From NCBI RefSeq assembly GCF_004366635.1, contig NZ_SORN01000002.1:62001-126000 (forward strand): a DNA stretch of 64,000 nucleotides. Direction: 5' to 3'. Of this stretch, positions 9,943 through 18,147 are shown one piece after another (positions within the stretch are counted from its first letter, which is position 1; the number at the start of each line of letters is the position of its first letter). The notes beneath the pieces are model-generated. The model saw nothing but the letters and a program-made list of their open reading frames with translations, was not told where the DNA came from and did not search any database. Source of the DNA: Roseinatronobacter bogoriensis DSM 18756 (GTDB taxonomy: Bacteria > Pseudomonadota > Alphaproteobacteria > Rhodobacterales > Rhodobacteraceae). The translations under genes and the position numbers were made by a program.

Positions 9943-9995
9943 ATGCGGTAATTTGTACTGCTGCAATTCTGATTTCACCCTGTTAGGTTTTATCC

Positions 9996-10679
9996 ATGTC
10001 GATCTGGACCCGCATCGCTGACGCCCTGACTGCTCTTCGAAAGGGGGAGCCGCTGAGCACGGTATTCGACAAGTTGCGCACACCGCCCGAACGGACGGTG
10101 GCATTTACCATTGCGGTGATTGCACTAGGGGCAAAGCTGGCCAAGGCCGACGGGCAGGTTACGCGTGGCGAGGTGGCGGCCTTTCGCCGTATCTTCACCA
10201 TCCCGCCGGAGGATGAGGCGAACGCGGCGCGGGTGTTCAATCTGGCGCGGCAGGATGTGGCGGGATTTGACCTTTATGCGCGCAAGATTGCGGGTATGTT
10301 TCCGCCCCGCGATCCGGTGCTGGTTGACCTGATGGAGGGGTTGTTCGAGGTCGCGATGGCGGATGGCAGCTTTCATCCGCAGGAAGAAGCGTTCTTGAGT
10401 GAAGTTGCCCGGATTTTTGGCCTGACAGACAGGTGTTTTCGCTGCCTGCGCGCACGATTTGTGGGCGATGTTCCGCCCGATCCTTATGACGTGCTGGAAG
10501 TCAGCCATGATGCACCCATCGCCGTGATCCAGCGCGCCTATCGCGACGCTGTGCGCGAAACGCATCCGGACCGGCTGGCGGCGCGCGGTGTGCCGCAAGA
10601 GGCGGTAAAGCTGGCCGAGCATCGGCTGCGCGATCTGAACCGCGCCTGGGAAGAGATTCAGCAAGGCCGCGCGGCCTGA
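9996..10679 (+). CDS. DjlA-like co-chaperone: TerB domain plus J domain
   Basis: 227-residue protein. Residues ~35-140 are a TerB/DjlA-type helical domain, with two acidic repeats (KADGQVTRGE and MADGSFHPQE) typical of metal-binding TerB folds. Residues ~160-225 are a J domain with the essential HPD motif (ETHPDRLA) and YDVLEVSHDA at its start. J domains stimulate DnaK-type ATPases. Unlike E. coli DjlA, no N-terminal membrane segment is evident. It stands alone as a plus-strand gene followed by a small secreted protein. Confidence 0.88.
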   Translation: MSIWTRIADALTALRKGEPLSTVFDKLRTPPERTVAFTIAVIALGAKLAKADGQVTRGEVAAFRRIFTIPPEDEANAARVFNLARQDVAGFDLYARKIAGMFPPRDPVLVDLMEGLFEVAMADGSFHPQEEAFLSEVARIFGLTDRCFRCLRARFVGDVPPDPYDVLEVSHDAPIAVIQRAYRDAVRETHPDRLAARGVPQEAVKLAEHRLRDLNRAWEEIQQGRAA

Positions 10680-10743
10680 CACGTTTGTGCGAGCGGAATT
10701 CTGTGTGCTGGCGGCATGGGCACCGCGCCGCTATAATGCGCAT

Positions 10744-11127
10744 ATGAAAAACACCGTCTTGCCTTTTGTGCTTTGCGCTTTTCTGGCCGCCCCCGCGCTG
10801 GCCGAGGAAGACAGCGTGCCCCCGCCTGCATCGGAAGAGAGCGGGCAGCCCTTGTTTGATCTGTTCGAGCGGTTGCTGCGCGGATTTATGACCGAGGTTG
10901 AGCCGCAGATGCGCGAATTGGAGCGCGGATTTTCGGCACTGGAACCGGAATTGCAGCGCTTTCTGGAGCAGTTGCGCGACATGACGCAATATCACCCGCC
11001 CGAGATGCTGCCAAATGGCGATATTCTTATCCGGCGTCGTGACGGGGCCGATTTGCCAGAGGAAGCAGACCCCGATCAGGATGCGGCTGAAGGGGACGAG
11101 TCTGCGCCAGACCCGTTCGAATTGTGA
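10744..11127 (+). CDS. Small periplasmic acidic protein of unknown function
   Basis: 127 residues from an ATG at 10744. A clear signal peptide (MKNTVLPFVLCAFLAAPALA, cleavage before EED) is followed by an acidic, helical mature protein with a heptad-like stretch (about 40-85: FDLFERLL, PQMRELERGF, LQRFLEQLRDM). The tail is rich in Asp and Glu (DLPEEADPDQDA). I do not recognise a family. Its last 52 bases overlap the end of the convergent exopolyphosphatase gene. The secretion signal and codon pattern make it a likely real gene. Confidence 0.7.
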   Translation: MKNTVLPFVLCAFLAAPALAEEDSVPPPASEESGQPLFDLFERLLRGFMTEVEPQMRELERGFSALEPELQRFLEQLRDMTQYHPPEMLPNGDILIRRRDGADLPEEADPDQDAAEGDESAPDPFEL

Positions 11128-12689
11128 GTGCGGCGCACGCGGATTTTTGACTCTGCCCCGATCTGATTCGCGAGTGTCGCAAAGCGTTGTTCGGCCACTT
11201 CAGTAAACAGTGCCTGCATATCGCGTTCCAGCACCAGCTCCAGTACGCCCTTTTTCGGGAAAAAGCGCAACTCGCCCGCGTTTTCAGGACCATCCATCGA
11301 GAACATGGCCCCAAAGCGCAGCGCGCGGCCCAGCATCTTGGCTTCGGCAAGGTCCTTGTCCGACATTAGCCCCGCAATTTCCTTGATGCGCGGGCGCATG
11401 CCATTGGTTTTGTAGCGGTGCATCAGCGCGATGCCCAGATAGACGCGCCCCTGATGGTCCAGCCCGCCCAGATTGGCGCGGGTGGTGGTGTCAAAGCAGG
11501 CATCGGCGCGGTAATCGGGATGGGCGCGCCAGTTCACGTCATGCAACAGACATGCAGCGCGGATCAGGCGCAGCCGTTCAGGGGGGCGGTTGCGATAGAG
11601 CGGCAACAGGAAATGATACAGCTTGCGCCCGAAACCGGGAATGCGCGAGCTGGAATGTTCCATGAAGTGACACGCCTCTATCAGCGGGTCGCGGCGGCGC
11701 AGGTCTTCGGGCATCTGGTCAAACAGAATGCCCTCTCTGATTCCGTAGCTGGAGACATAGACATTTCTGGGTGTGAAGACATGCACCAACTGGCGCAAGA
11801 CCTGACAGGCCAGCGGCACAAGGCTCATGCGTTCACTTGAAACGCCGGTCAGGGCGCGCAGCTTGGCCGGGTCCTGTTCGGTGATCCAGTCAATGGTCTT
11901 GCGGATGGCCTTGGGGGTCATTGCATATTCATGCAGCACTTTCAGCGGATAGCCACGCCGCTCCATGTCCATGCGGGCGATGGCGCGCCATGACCCGCCG
12001 ACCAGATACAGCGCGTCATGATGGTCGCCCACCTGTTCGCGCAGGTCTTTCAGCACGGTGCCGATATGCTCGCGCAGCCCTTTTTTGCCACCACTGACCT
12101 GTTGCAGGCGAAACGGGCCAAGGCCAGAGCTGACATTGCGATGCACCTTGCCGTCACCAATGACGGCCAGTTCCATGCTGTTGCCGCCAATGTCGCAGAC
12201 AAGGCCCTTGGCCTCTGGCCAGCCTGTCAGCACGCCCTGGGCGGATAAGCGCGCCTCTTCCGGGCCATCAATCACGCGCATACGCAGACCGGTTTCCTGT
12301 TCAATCTGGGCGCAGAATTCGGGGCCGTCCTCTGCCTCTCGCATGGCGGCGGTGGCGACCATTGTCAGGTTCGTAAGTGACATGCCGCGCGCAAGAAGGG
12401 CAAAGCGCTTGAGTGTTGCGAGCGCGCGCGCGCGCCCTTCGGGGTTTAGCCGGCCCGTTTCGGCCAGCCCGCGCCCCAAGCCGCACAACACCTTTTCATT
12501 GAAGAAATAAGCCGGGCTTCGGGCGGCACCGTCAAACACCACCAGGCGCACAGAGTTTGAGCCGACATCGATCACCCCGACATGGGTTAATGCGCGGGTT
12601 TGCGGGTCAGCGAAAACGGGTGTGTCAAACAAACCCGATGTGGTCGGGGTTTTCTGGCCCGCTGTTTGGGCGGGCGCGTTGCCATCCAT
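11076..12689 (-). CDS. Exopolyphosphatase, Ppx/GppA family
   Basis: 537-residue protein with an actin-like ASKHA ATPase fold at the N-terminus (GVIDVGSNSVRLVVFD; later VCDIGGNSMELAVIGDG) and an HD-like C-terminal domain (AACLLHDVNWRAHPDY). The family hydrolyses inorganic polyphosphate or the pentaphosphate alarmone. The ATG at 12689 has CAGGAG upstream; an earlier start gives implausible sequence. A polar, Ser-rich C-terminal tail overlaps the convergent small gene by 52 bases. It may oppose the Ppk2 kinase encoded 18 kb away, but whether it prefers polyphosphate or pppGpp cannot be decided from sequence alone. Confidence 0.9.
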   Translation of the reverse strand: MDGNAPAQTAGQKTPTTSGLFDTPVFADPQTRALTHVGVIDVGSNSVRLVVFDGAARSPAYFFNEKVLCGLGRGLAETGRLNPEGRARALATLKRFALLARGMSLTNLTMVATAAMREAEDGPEFCAQIEQETGLRMRVIDGPEEARLSAQGVLTGWPEAKGLVCDIGGNSMELAVIGDGKVHRNVSSGLGPFRLQQVSGGKKGLREHIGTVLKDLREQVGDHHDALYLVGGSWRAIARMDMERRGYPLKVLHEYAMTPKAIRKTIDWITEQDPAKLRALTGVSSERMSLVPLACQVLRQLVHVFTPRNVYVSSYGIREGILFDQMPEDLRRRDPLIEACHFMEHSSSRIPGFGRKLYHFLLPLYRNRPPERLRLIRAACLLHDVNWRAHPDYRADACFDTTTRANLGGLDHQGRVYLGIALMHRYKTNGMRPRIKEIAGLMSDKDLAEAKMLGRALRFGAMFSMDGPENAGELRFFPKKGVLELVLERDMQALFTEVAEQRFATLANQIGAESKIRVRRTHNSNGSGADSSPSAAS

Positions 12690-12893
12690 TAGGGCAGCTC
12701 CTGTCTGGCATCGGTCATGGGGATGATAACGCTGCGGGTGGGGGCGGGTCAATCTTTCCTGCGCGTTACCCCTGCGTCATGATGGCTTTGCTGCGATCTG
12801 TGCAAGATCCTCTTTCTTGCGCAGCCGCAATGCGGCATAAGGGCCGCGTTCAAGACGCGGGCGGCCTGCCTGCTTTACCTGACGAGAGGTTCC

Positions 12894-14186
12894 ATGCACG
12901 ATATCCGCGCTATCCGCGAAAACCCTGCCGCTTTTGATGCCGCTTTGGCCCGTCGCGGGATGGGCGCGCAATCTTCCGAGATTCTGGCGCTGGATCAGGC
13001 GCGCCGGGCCGCGATTTCGCAAGCCGAAGCAGCAAAAGCGGCGCAGAATGCGGCCTCGAAACAGGTGGGCGCAGCAAAAGCGCGCGGCGATGAGGCTGAA
13101 TTTGAACGTCTGCGCGCCCTTGTGGCCGAGAAGAAAGCCGAAATGGCGGCGCTGGAGGAAGACGCGCGCGCGGGCGATGCGAAACTGACCGCGATTCTGG
13201 AAACCTTGCCAAATACGCCGCTGGCAGAGGTGCCGGATGGTGCGGATGAGGGCGACAATGTCGAGTTGAAGCGCTGGGGCAGCCCGCGAGAGTTCGACTT
13301 CCAGCCTGTCGAGCATTTCGAGATTGCGGGTGTTGCGCGGGATATGGATTTTGCGACGGCGGCCAAATTGTCGGGCGCGCGTTTCGTGGTGCTGCGCGGG
13401 GCTGTGGCGCGGGTGCACCGGGCGCTTGCGCAATTCATGCTGGATCTGCATGTCGAGGATCATGGCTTGCGCGAGGTCAACAGCCCGGTTCTGGTGCGCG
13501 ATGAGGCGATGTATGGCACCGGCCAGTTGCCCAAATTTGCCGAAGACAGCTATCGCACCACCAATGGCTGGTGGCTGATCCCGACATCCGAGGTCACATT
13601 GACCAATTTCGCCGCTGGCGAGATTCTGGACGGCGCGGCCCTGCCGCTGCGGTTTTGTGCGCATACACTGTGTTTCCGGTCCGAGGCGGGCAGTGCGGGC
13701 AAGGATACAACGGGCATGTTGCGCCAGCACCAGTTCGAGAAGGTCGAAATGGTGTCGATCACGCGGCCAGAAGACAGCCTTGCCGAGCATGAGCGCATGA
13801 CCCGCTGCGCCGAGACTGTGCTGGAGCGTCTGGGCCTGCCCTATCGCACGATCGTGTTGTGCACGGGGGATATGGGTTTCGGGGCGCAAAAGACCCATGA
13901 TATCGAGGTCTGGGTGCCGGGGCAGGGCACCTATCGCGAGATTTCGAGCGTGTCGGTCTGCGGTGATTTTCAGGCGCGGCGCATGACTGCGCGGTTCCGT
14001 CCGACAGATGGTGCGAAACCGGAATTTGTGCATACGCTCAATGGGTCTGGCGTGGCAGTGGGGCGCTGTCTGATTGCGGTTCTGGAAAACGGCCAGCAGG
14101 CCGATGGCAGCGTTGAACTGCCCGAAGCGTTGCACCCGTATCTGCGCGGGCGCAGCCGGATCACCCCGGAGGGAGAGTTGGCGTGA
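12894..14186 (+). CDS. serS: Serine--tRNA ligase
   Basis: 430-residue class II synthetase. It has an N-terminal coiled-coil arm (about 30-105, Ala/Lys/Glu rich) that contacts tRNA-Ser, motif 2 ([21 protein letters not shown]) and motif 3 ([18 protein letters not shown]). TSEVTLTNF is the serine-binding TxE region. The start [10 protein letters not shown] at 12894 matches the family. Length and motifs are complete. The 200 bases upstream, between it and the divergent ppx gene, show no recognisable T-box or other leader. Confidence 0.97.
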   Translation: MHDIRAIRENPAAFDAALARRGMGAQSSEILALDQARRAAISQAEAAKAAQNAASKQVGAAKARGDEAEFERLRALVAEKKAEMAALEEDARAGDAKLTAILETLPNTPLAEVPDGADEGDNVELKRWGSPREFDFQPVEHFEIAGVARDMDFATAAKLSGARFVVLRGAVARVHRALAQFMLDLHVEDHGLREVNSPVLVRDEAMYGTGQLPKFAEDSYRTTNGWWLIPTSEVTLTNFAAGEILDGAALPLRFCAHTLCFRSEAGSAGKDTTGMLRQHQFEKVEMVSITRPEDSLAEHERMTRCAETVLERLGLPYRTIVLCTGDMGFGAQKTHDIEVWVPGQGTYREISSVSVCGDFQARRMTARFRPTDGAKPEFVHTLNGSGVAVGRCLIAVLENGQQADGSVELPEALHPYLRGRSRITPEGELA

Positions 14187-14274
14187 CGGCCTGACATGGT
14201 CTTGATCGCACCTGATTTTGGCCATGTTTACCTTGTTTTCTGTATGTATGATTTTTGAGAACAAGGATTTTGAT

Positions 14275-14430
14275 ATGCGTCACACATCACCTGTCCGGCC
14301 CATGCAGGGCGTCATGGCCAAGCATCCGTGTCCGGCACCGGCATTGGGTGCAGATACCCGTCCGTCCCACCCGCGCGCCGATGTCACGGATCGGCGTGTG
14401 GTTGCGTTTACGGATTGGGCCTTGATCTGA
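14275..14430 (+). CDS. Possible 51-residue small protein
   Basis: In the 387-base gap between serS and the TfoX-like gene, an ATG at 14275 follows AAGGA at a good distance (eight bases) and opens a 51-codon frame (starts MRHTSPVRPMQG, ends VVAFTDWALI). Third positions are mostly G/C, as in the neighbours. No family is recognised and no promoter is convincing. It could equally be chance, since G+C-rich DNA yields many open frames. The rest of 14187-14573 holds nothing else I can support. Confidence 0.35.
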   Translation: MRHTSPVRPMQGVMAKHPCPAPALGADTRPSHPRADVTDRRVVAFTDWALI

Positions 14431-14573
14431 CAATTTCCCGAAATGGGCCGAATCTTGCCGATTGGCCCATGATCCGCGGTGGAGAGGCTAAAAACTTCTG
14501 GGCGAAACCGTGCTGGATGCGCTAGCAGCTTGATCAGTCAGCCCGCATGCGGGTGTCGCCAGATAGCTGTCTT

Positions 14574-14912
14574 ATGCCTGATGCGATTTCCTCGATCCGA
14601 AATCTTGGCCCCGCGATGGAGCAGGCTTGCGCGCGCGCCGGTATAGATTCGGCAGAGCAGTTGCGCGCGCTTGGGACAGATGCCGCCTATGCGCGGCTGC
14701 TGCGCAGCGGGCACCAGCCGCATTTCATTTCCTATTATGTGCTGGAAATGGCCTTGCAGGGCCGCCCCTGGAATGATTGCAGAGGCGATGAAAAAGCCCG
14801 CCTGCGCGCGCGCTTTGATCGGCTGAAAGCAGAAAATACCCCTGAAACCAATGCGATGGATGCCATTCTGAATGAGATTGGTGTCATTTCCGCAAATCGA
14901 AAGGTGCGTTGA
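14574..14912 (+). CDS. TfoX C-terminal domain protein
   Basis: About 112 residues (MPDAISSIRNLGPAMEQAC...). The whole protein corresponds to the C-terminal helical domain of TfoX/Sxy (GIDSAEQLRALGTDAAYARLL; ALQGRPWNDC), without the N-terminal domain. In gamma-proteobacteria TfoX is a competence co-regulator. Stand-alone C-terminal versions are common in Rhodobacterales and their role is not established. An ATG nine codons upstream (14547) is an alternative. Its stop is three bases from the start of the transglycosylase gene, so the two are probably co-transcribed. Confidence 0.85.
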   Translation: MPDAISSIRNLGPAMEQACARAGIDSAEQLRALGTDAAYARLLRSGHQPHFISYYVLEMALQGRPWNDCRGDEKARLRARFDRLKAENTPETNAMDAILNEIGVISANRKVR

Positions 14913-14915
14913 GTG

Positions 14916-15425
14916 ATGATCCGGTCCTTCAGTTTGGTTCTGCTATGCCTTGGGCTTGCTGCCTGTGGTAAACCTGCGGCCGATGTGTCGCGCGCGGCCC
15001 CTGTGCCAAGCAACCTCTATCCCGGCGAGACACCGCAGATGCGCGCGCTGGTGCGCCAATATGCCGCCAAGCATGACATTCCCGAAGCGCTGCTGCACCG
15101 GGTAATCCAGCGCGAAAGCGACTACCGGCCACATGCGCGCAATGGACCCTATTGGGGGTTGATGCAGATTCTGCCGCAGACCGCCCAGCAGATGGGCTTT
15201 CAGGGGGCGCCGCAGGATTTGCTGAATGCGGAAACCAATCTGAGATATGCTGGCCGCTATCTGCGCGGGGCGTGGCTGGTGGCGGATGGCGACATTGACC
15301 GCGCTGTGATGTGGTATGCGCGCGGATATTACTTTGAGGCGCGCGACCGTTGCATGTTGGTAGAAACAGGGCTGCGCACACGCGAAGTGCGGCGCGATTG
15401 CCCGTCACGCCAGCAGGAAAGCTGA
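14916..15425 (+). CDS. Lytic transglycosylase (SLT family) lipoprotein
   Basis: 169 residues. The N-terminus (MIRSFSLVLLCLGLAAC) has a lipobox LAAC, so a lipid-anchored envelope protein is predicted. The SLT catalytic core follows: QRESDYRPHARN with the catalytic Glu, then YWGLMQILPQTAQQMGF and ETNLRYAGRYLR. Such enzymes cleave peptidoglycan glycan strands to 1,6-anhydro products. It is short for the family, essentially just the core. A GTG immediately before the ATG (14913) is an alternative start. Coupled to the TfoX-like gene upstream. Confidence 0.9.
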   Translation: MIRSFSLVLLCLGLAACGKPAADVSRAAPVPSNLYPGETPQMRALVRQYAAKHDIPEALLHRVIQRESDYRPHARNGPYWGLMQILPQTAQQMGFQGAPQDLLNAETNLRYAGRYLRGAWLVADGDIDRAVMWYARGYYFEARDRCMLVETGLRTREVRRDCPSRQQES

Positions 15426-15432
15426 TGCGGGC

Positions 15433-15461
15433 ACGCGCCCCCGCATGTGGCGGGGGCGCGT
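15433..15461 (+). terminator. Strong GC hairpin between convergent genes
   Basis: A perfect 12-bp stem (ACGCGCCCCCGC with its complement) and a 5-base loop lie between the transglycosylase stop and the convergent DsrE-like gene. Only two T residues follow on the plus strand, so termination may be weak or factor-assisted. The placement fits a bidirectional barrier. Confidence 0.5.
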
Positions 15462-15477
15462 TAAGATGGGGTGTGGC

Positions 15478-15921
15478 TTAGAACGACCAGACGCGCGCGT
15501 CGGTTTCCAGCATTGCACCTGCCATCGCAGCGGGCTGGGCCACGCCAACGCCTTCGATCAGGACATCAGCTTCGGCACCCAAGCCGGGCAGGTAGATGGC
15601 GCAAACCTCGACCGTGACACCGTTTGCCATCAGCATTTGCAACATACCTTGCGGGCTTGCATCGCGGGGTGGTTGCGGGGCTGTGGCTGTTTCGGGCGCG
15701 TCAATCAGTGCCAGATCACCGCCGGGGCCACAAAGCAGAATGCGCGTTTCTGCACCCTGTTCGTCCGCTTGCGCCGTCAGCACCATGGCCATCAACTGTG
15801 TCTGCGGGTTTTCCGATGTGACCACAGTCACCAGCTTTTCTGCCGGGTCGGCAAAGGCGGGCGCAGCGAGGCCCGTGCCAAGCAGGGCGGCAATGGCGGT
15901 CGTGCGGATCATATGGGTCAT
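15478..15921 (-). CDS. DsrE/DsrF-like periplasmic protein
   Basis: 147 residues with a signal peptide (IRTTAIAALLGTGLAAPAFA). The mature part resembles the DsrE/DsrF/YchN fold: KLVTVVTSENPQTQLMAMVLTAQA and LLCGPGGDLALIDAP, then SPQGMLQMLMANGVTVEVCAIYLPG. Two cysteines remain, one in ILLCGPGG and one in VEVCAIYLP. DsrE proteins handle sulfur trafficking, but exported members are uncharacterised. The start at 15921 has AAGGAG nine bases upstream. No sulfur-oxidation genes are adjacent. Confidence 0.75.
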   Translation of the reverse strand: MTHMIRTTAIAALLGTGLAAPAFADPAEKLVTVVTSENPQTQLMAMVLTAQADEQGAETRILLCGPGGDLALIDAPETATAPQPPRDASPQGMLQMLMANGVTVEVCAIYLPGLGAEADVLIEGVGVAQPAAMAGAMLETDARVWSF

Positions 15922-16035
15922 ACTATTTGTCTCCTTTAACTGCCGGGCTAGGCCGGTCGCCGGAAAGGTGACAGGAGTATTGTAAAATTCATATACGACG
16001 ATATGTCGCGCATCGGTTGGCAGCGGTGGGGCAGG

Positions 16036-17853
16036 TCAGTCCTGCCACCACCAGACATCGGGCTGAAAGCCGATCCAGTCGCCATAGACCGGCAGGCGTT
16101 CGGGGTATTGCAACTCTGCCGCATGGGCGATTCTGGCGCGGTCATTGAACCAGAACGGCACCACATAGCGCCCCGTCGTCAGCACCCTGTCCAGCGCGCG
16201 GGCGCTGGCGATGAAATCTTCTTCTTCCTGCGAATTCAACAGCCGTTCGATCAGGGCGTCTATGGCGGGGCTTTCGACCCCCATCCAGTTGCGCGCGCCG
16301 GAAATGCTGGCCGCCTCTGACCCCCAATAAAGCCGCTGTTCGGCACCGGGGCTAAGGGAGAGGCCGCGCACGTAATAGGACATGTCGAAGTCGAAATTAT
16401 TGGTCCGTTCCGTATATTGGGCCGAATCGATTTGAGAGACAGTGACATCCATTCCCAGCCGTTTCAGCGCCTCGACATAAATATCAGCGATAGAGGCCAC
16501 TTCGGTCGAGCCTTGCCGCAACAGAATGGTGAAGCGGAACGCCTCTCCTGCTGTGTTGCGCAGCACGCCTGCGTTGTCAGGTTCCCACCCGGCTTCGGTC
16601 AGCAGGTTGGTGGCCGCGCGCATATTCGCGCGATTGGCCACACTGCCATCAGATGTGGGCAGGCGGTAGCCGTCCAGCGCACCGGGGTAAAGCTGGTCTG
16701 CAAAGGGTTCCAGAAATTCGGCCACGCGCCCTTCGGCCGGGCCATCCTGCATCCCCAGCACCGAATTCGAGAAATAGGAGGTGATGCGCGGGTCTTCGCC
16801 GGCATTGATGACCTGATTTGCATATTCGAAATTGAAGGCGTGAATCATCGCATCGCGCACGCGCCAGTCCGAGAAGAGCGGGTTGCGTGTGTTCATCACG
16901 AATCCGGCAATACCCGAGGGGCGCTGATGCGGGATTTCGGATTTCACGATTTCGCCCGCCTGCACAGCGGGGAAATTGTAGCGCGTATTCCACGCATTGG
17001 CGTTGGTTTCGCGCATCGTGTTCAGCAGGCCAGAGGTGAAAGCTTCGAACATGGCGGTGCCATCGCCGAAAAATTCCATCCTGATCTCGTCAAGATTGGC
17101 CTGACCGCGCATGAAGGGCAGATCATTACCCCAGTAGTCAGGATTGCGCTTGAGATAGACATAGCGCCCCGCCTCGAACCGGTCGATGACATAGGGGGCG
17201 GTGGTGATGGGGATGACAGAGGTGCCGGATTCCGCGAAATCACGGTTTTCCCACTGCGCTTTTTGCAGGATCGGGCGCATCCCCATGATCAGCGGCAATT
17301 CGCGGTCCGGTTCGGTAAAGGTGAAGCGGATCGTGCGATCATCGACAGCTTCGGCCCGCTCTACACGTGACCAGGTGCCGTGAAAGCGCGGGTGCCCGAT
17401 TGTGCCAAGAGTTTCATAGGACCACAGCACATCTTCGACAGTGACCGGACTGCCATCGGAGAAGCGCGCCTCTGGTCGCAGGGTGAATTCCACCCAGGAT
17501 CGCTCCTCATCCGTCTCGACTGATTCGGCCAGCAAACCGTAAAGGGTGAAGGGTTCATCCCAGTTGCGGCCCATCAGGCTTTCATAAGCGAGATATTGCA
17601 ACTGCCAAGGCGCGCGGCCGCGCAAAATATTCGGGTTGAGGGAATCAAAGCTTCCGACCTCGCCCTGCACGATTCGACCGCCGCGTGGTGCGTCGGGATT
17701 GACATGGGGCAGATGCGCAAAATCTGGTGGTAGAGCGGGTTCGCCATACATAGCTATGCCATGCTGCGGTTCTGCGACGCTTTGTTGCGCGGTGATGATT
17801 GTAGGCGCAACAAAGACAATCGCGGTGACCAACTGGCGCAATTGTGGTTTCAT
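16036..17853 (-). CDS. Extracellular solute-binding protein, family 5 (YejA/microcin C-type)
   Basis: 605 residues. A signal peptide is followed by a full family 5 peptide-binding lobe pair: HGIAMYGEPALPPDFAHLPHVNPDAPRGG, then SFDSLNPNILRG, PEARFSDGSPVTVEDVLWSYETL and YVIDRFEAGRYVYLKRNPDYWG. The HVNPDAPRGG and NPDYWG signatures are those of YejA-like proteins that feed YejBEF peptide importers. No permease or ATPase gene adjoins it here, so the partner is distant or the protein works with another transporter. A predicted promoter and inverted repeat lie upstream, shared with a divergent small RNA candidate. Confidence 0.92.
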   Translation of the reverse strand: MKPQLRQLVTAIVFVAPTIITAQQSVAEPQHGIAMYGEPALPPDFAHLPHVNPDAPRGGRIVQGEVGSFDSLNPNILRGRAPWQLQYLAYESLMGRNWDEPFTLYGLLAESVETDEERSWVEFTLRPEARFSDGSPVTVEDVLWSYETLGTIGHPRFHGTWSRVERAEAVDDRTIRFTFTEPDRELPLIMGMRPILQKAQWENRDFAESGTSVIPITTAPYVIDRFEAGRYVYLKRNPDYWGNDLPFMRGQANLDEIRMEFFGDGTAMFEAFTSGLLNTMRETNANAWNTRYNFPAVQAGEIVKSEIPHQRPSGIAGFVMNTRNPLFSDWRVRDAMIHAFNFEYANQVINAGEDPRITSYFSNSVLGMQDGPAEGRVAEFLEPFADQLYPGALDGYRLPTSDGSVANRANMRAATNLLTEAGWEPDNAGVLRNTAGEAFRFTILLRQGSTEVASIADIYVEALKRLGMDVTVSQIDSAQYTERTNNFDFDMSYYVRGLSLSPGAEQRLYWGSEAASISGARNWMGVESPAIDALIERLLNSQEEEDFIASARALDRVLTTGRYVVPFWFNDRARIAHAAELQYPERLPVYGDWIGFQPDVWWWQD

Positions 17854-17892
17854 TCTGGCTGCTCCGAAGCTTTTTTGGGGGCTGGTTTCCTG

Positions 17893-17936
17893 CCAAGCTA
17901 CAGTGCGTTGCCAAAGTTATCAAACTTTTAGCTTGG
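17893..17936. promoter_or_regulatory. Inverted repeat in a divergent promoter region (possible operator)
   Basis: CCAAGCTA (17893-17900) and TAGCTTGG (17929-17936) are perfect 8-bp inverted copies 28 bases apart. The left arm overlaps the predicted -10 of the solute-binding protein promoter and the right arm overlaps the predicted -35 of the divergent small RNA. The placement suggests a shared regulatory site, but the regulator is unknown. Confidence 0.4.
17895..17923 (-). promoter_or_regulatory. Predicted promoter of the solute-binding protein gene
   Basis: On the minus strand, TTGATA (17923-17918), a 17-base spacer and TAGCTT (17900-17895) precede the ATG at 17853. Match quality is moderate. 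Confidence 0.4.
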
Positions 17937-17967
17937 AAGCCTAAGGTAGAATGGCTATATATAGATC

Positions 17968-18042
17968 ACTGCTCGATAGGTTTCTTGCCTGTATGAAACC
18001 TGCCTCAATAACTGACGCCCGCCTTGTGCGGGCGTTTTTTTT
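17968..18042 (+). ncRNA. Candidate trans-acting small RNA, ~75 nt
   Basis: No gene precedes the strong plus-strand terminator at 18015-18042; the nearest upstream gene points the other way. A promoter, TTGGAA (17933-17938)-17 bases-TATATA (17956-17961), would start a transcript near 17968. The transcript would hold a 7-bp hairpin (AGGTTTC, 10-base loop, GAAACCT; 17978-18001), an unpaired linker (18002-18014) and the terminator. This promoter-hairpin-linker-terminator layout is typical of Hfq-type small RNAs. No family is recognised and no open reading frame of note lies inside. The 5' end is estimated from the promoter. Confidence 0.6.
18015..18042 (+). terminator. Rho-independent terminator
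   Basis: Perfect 8-bp stem ACGCCCGC / GCGGGCGT with a CTTGT loop and a run of eight T residues. It is the clearest intrinsic terminator in the first third of the window and defines the 3' end of the small RNA candidate. Confidence 0.85.
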
Positions 18043-18147
18043 GTGCGGTGTTCTGGCGCGATGTGTCAAGCCTGCGGCTTCAGGCTGGCCCTTGGCGTTC
18101 TAACCATTATGCTGTGGCACATGGATAGACGCAAAAGGAGCAGAGCA

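Noticed and set aside
12777..14264. 495-codon frame antisense to serS
   Set aside because: Shadow of the serS frame; His/Arg/Gln-rich without family resemblance.
14267..14280. FNR-like half site before the possible 51-residue gene
   Set aside because: TTGAT-N4-GTCAC misses two positions in the right arm.
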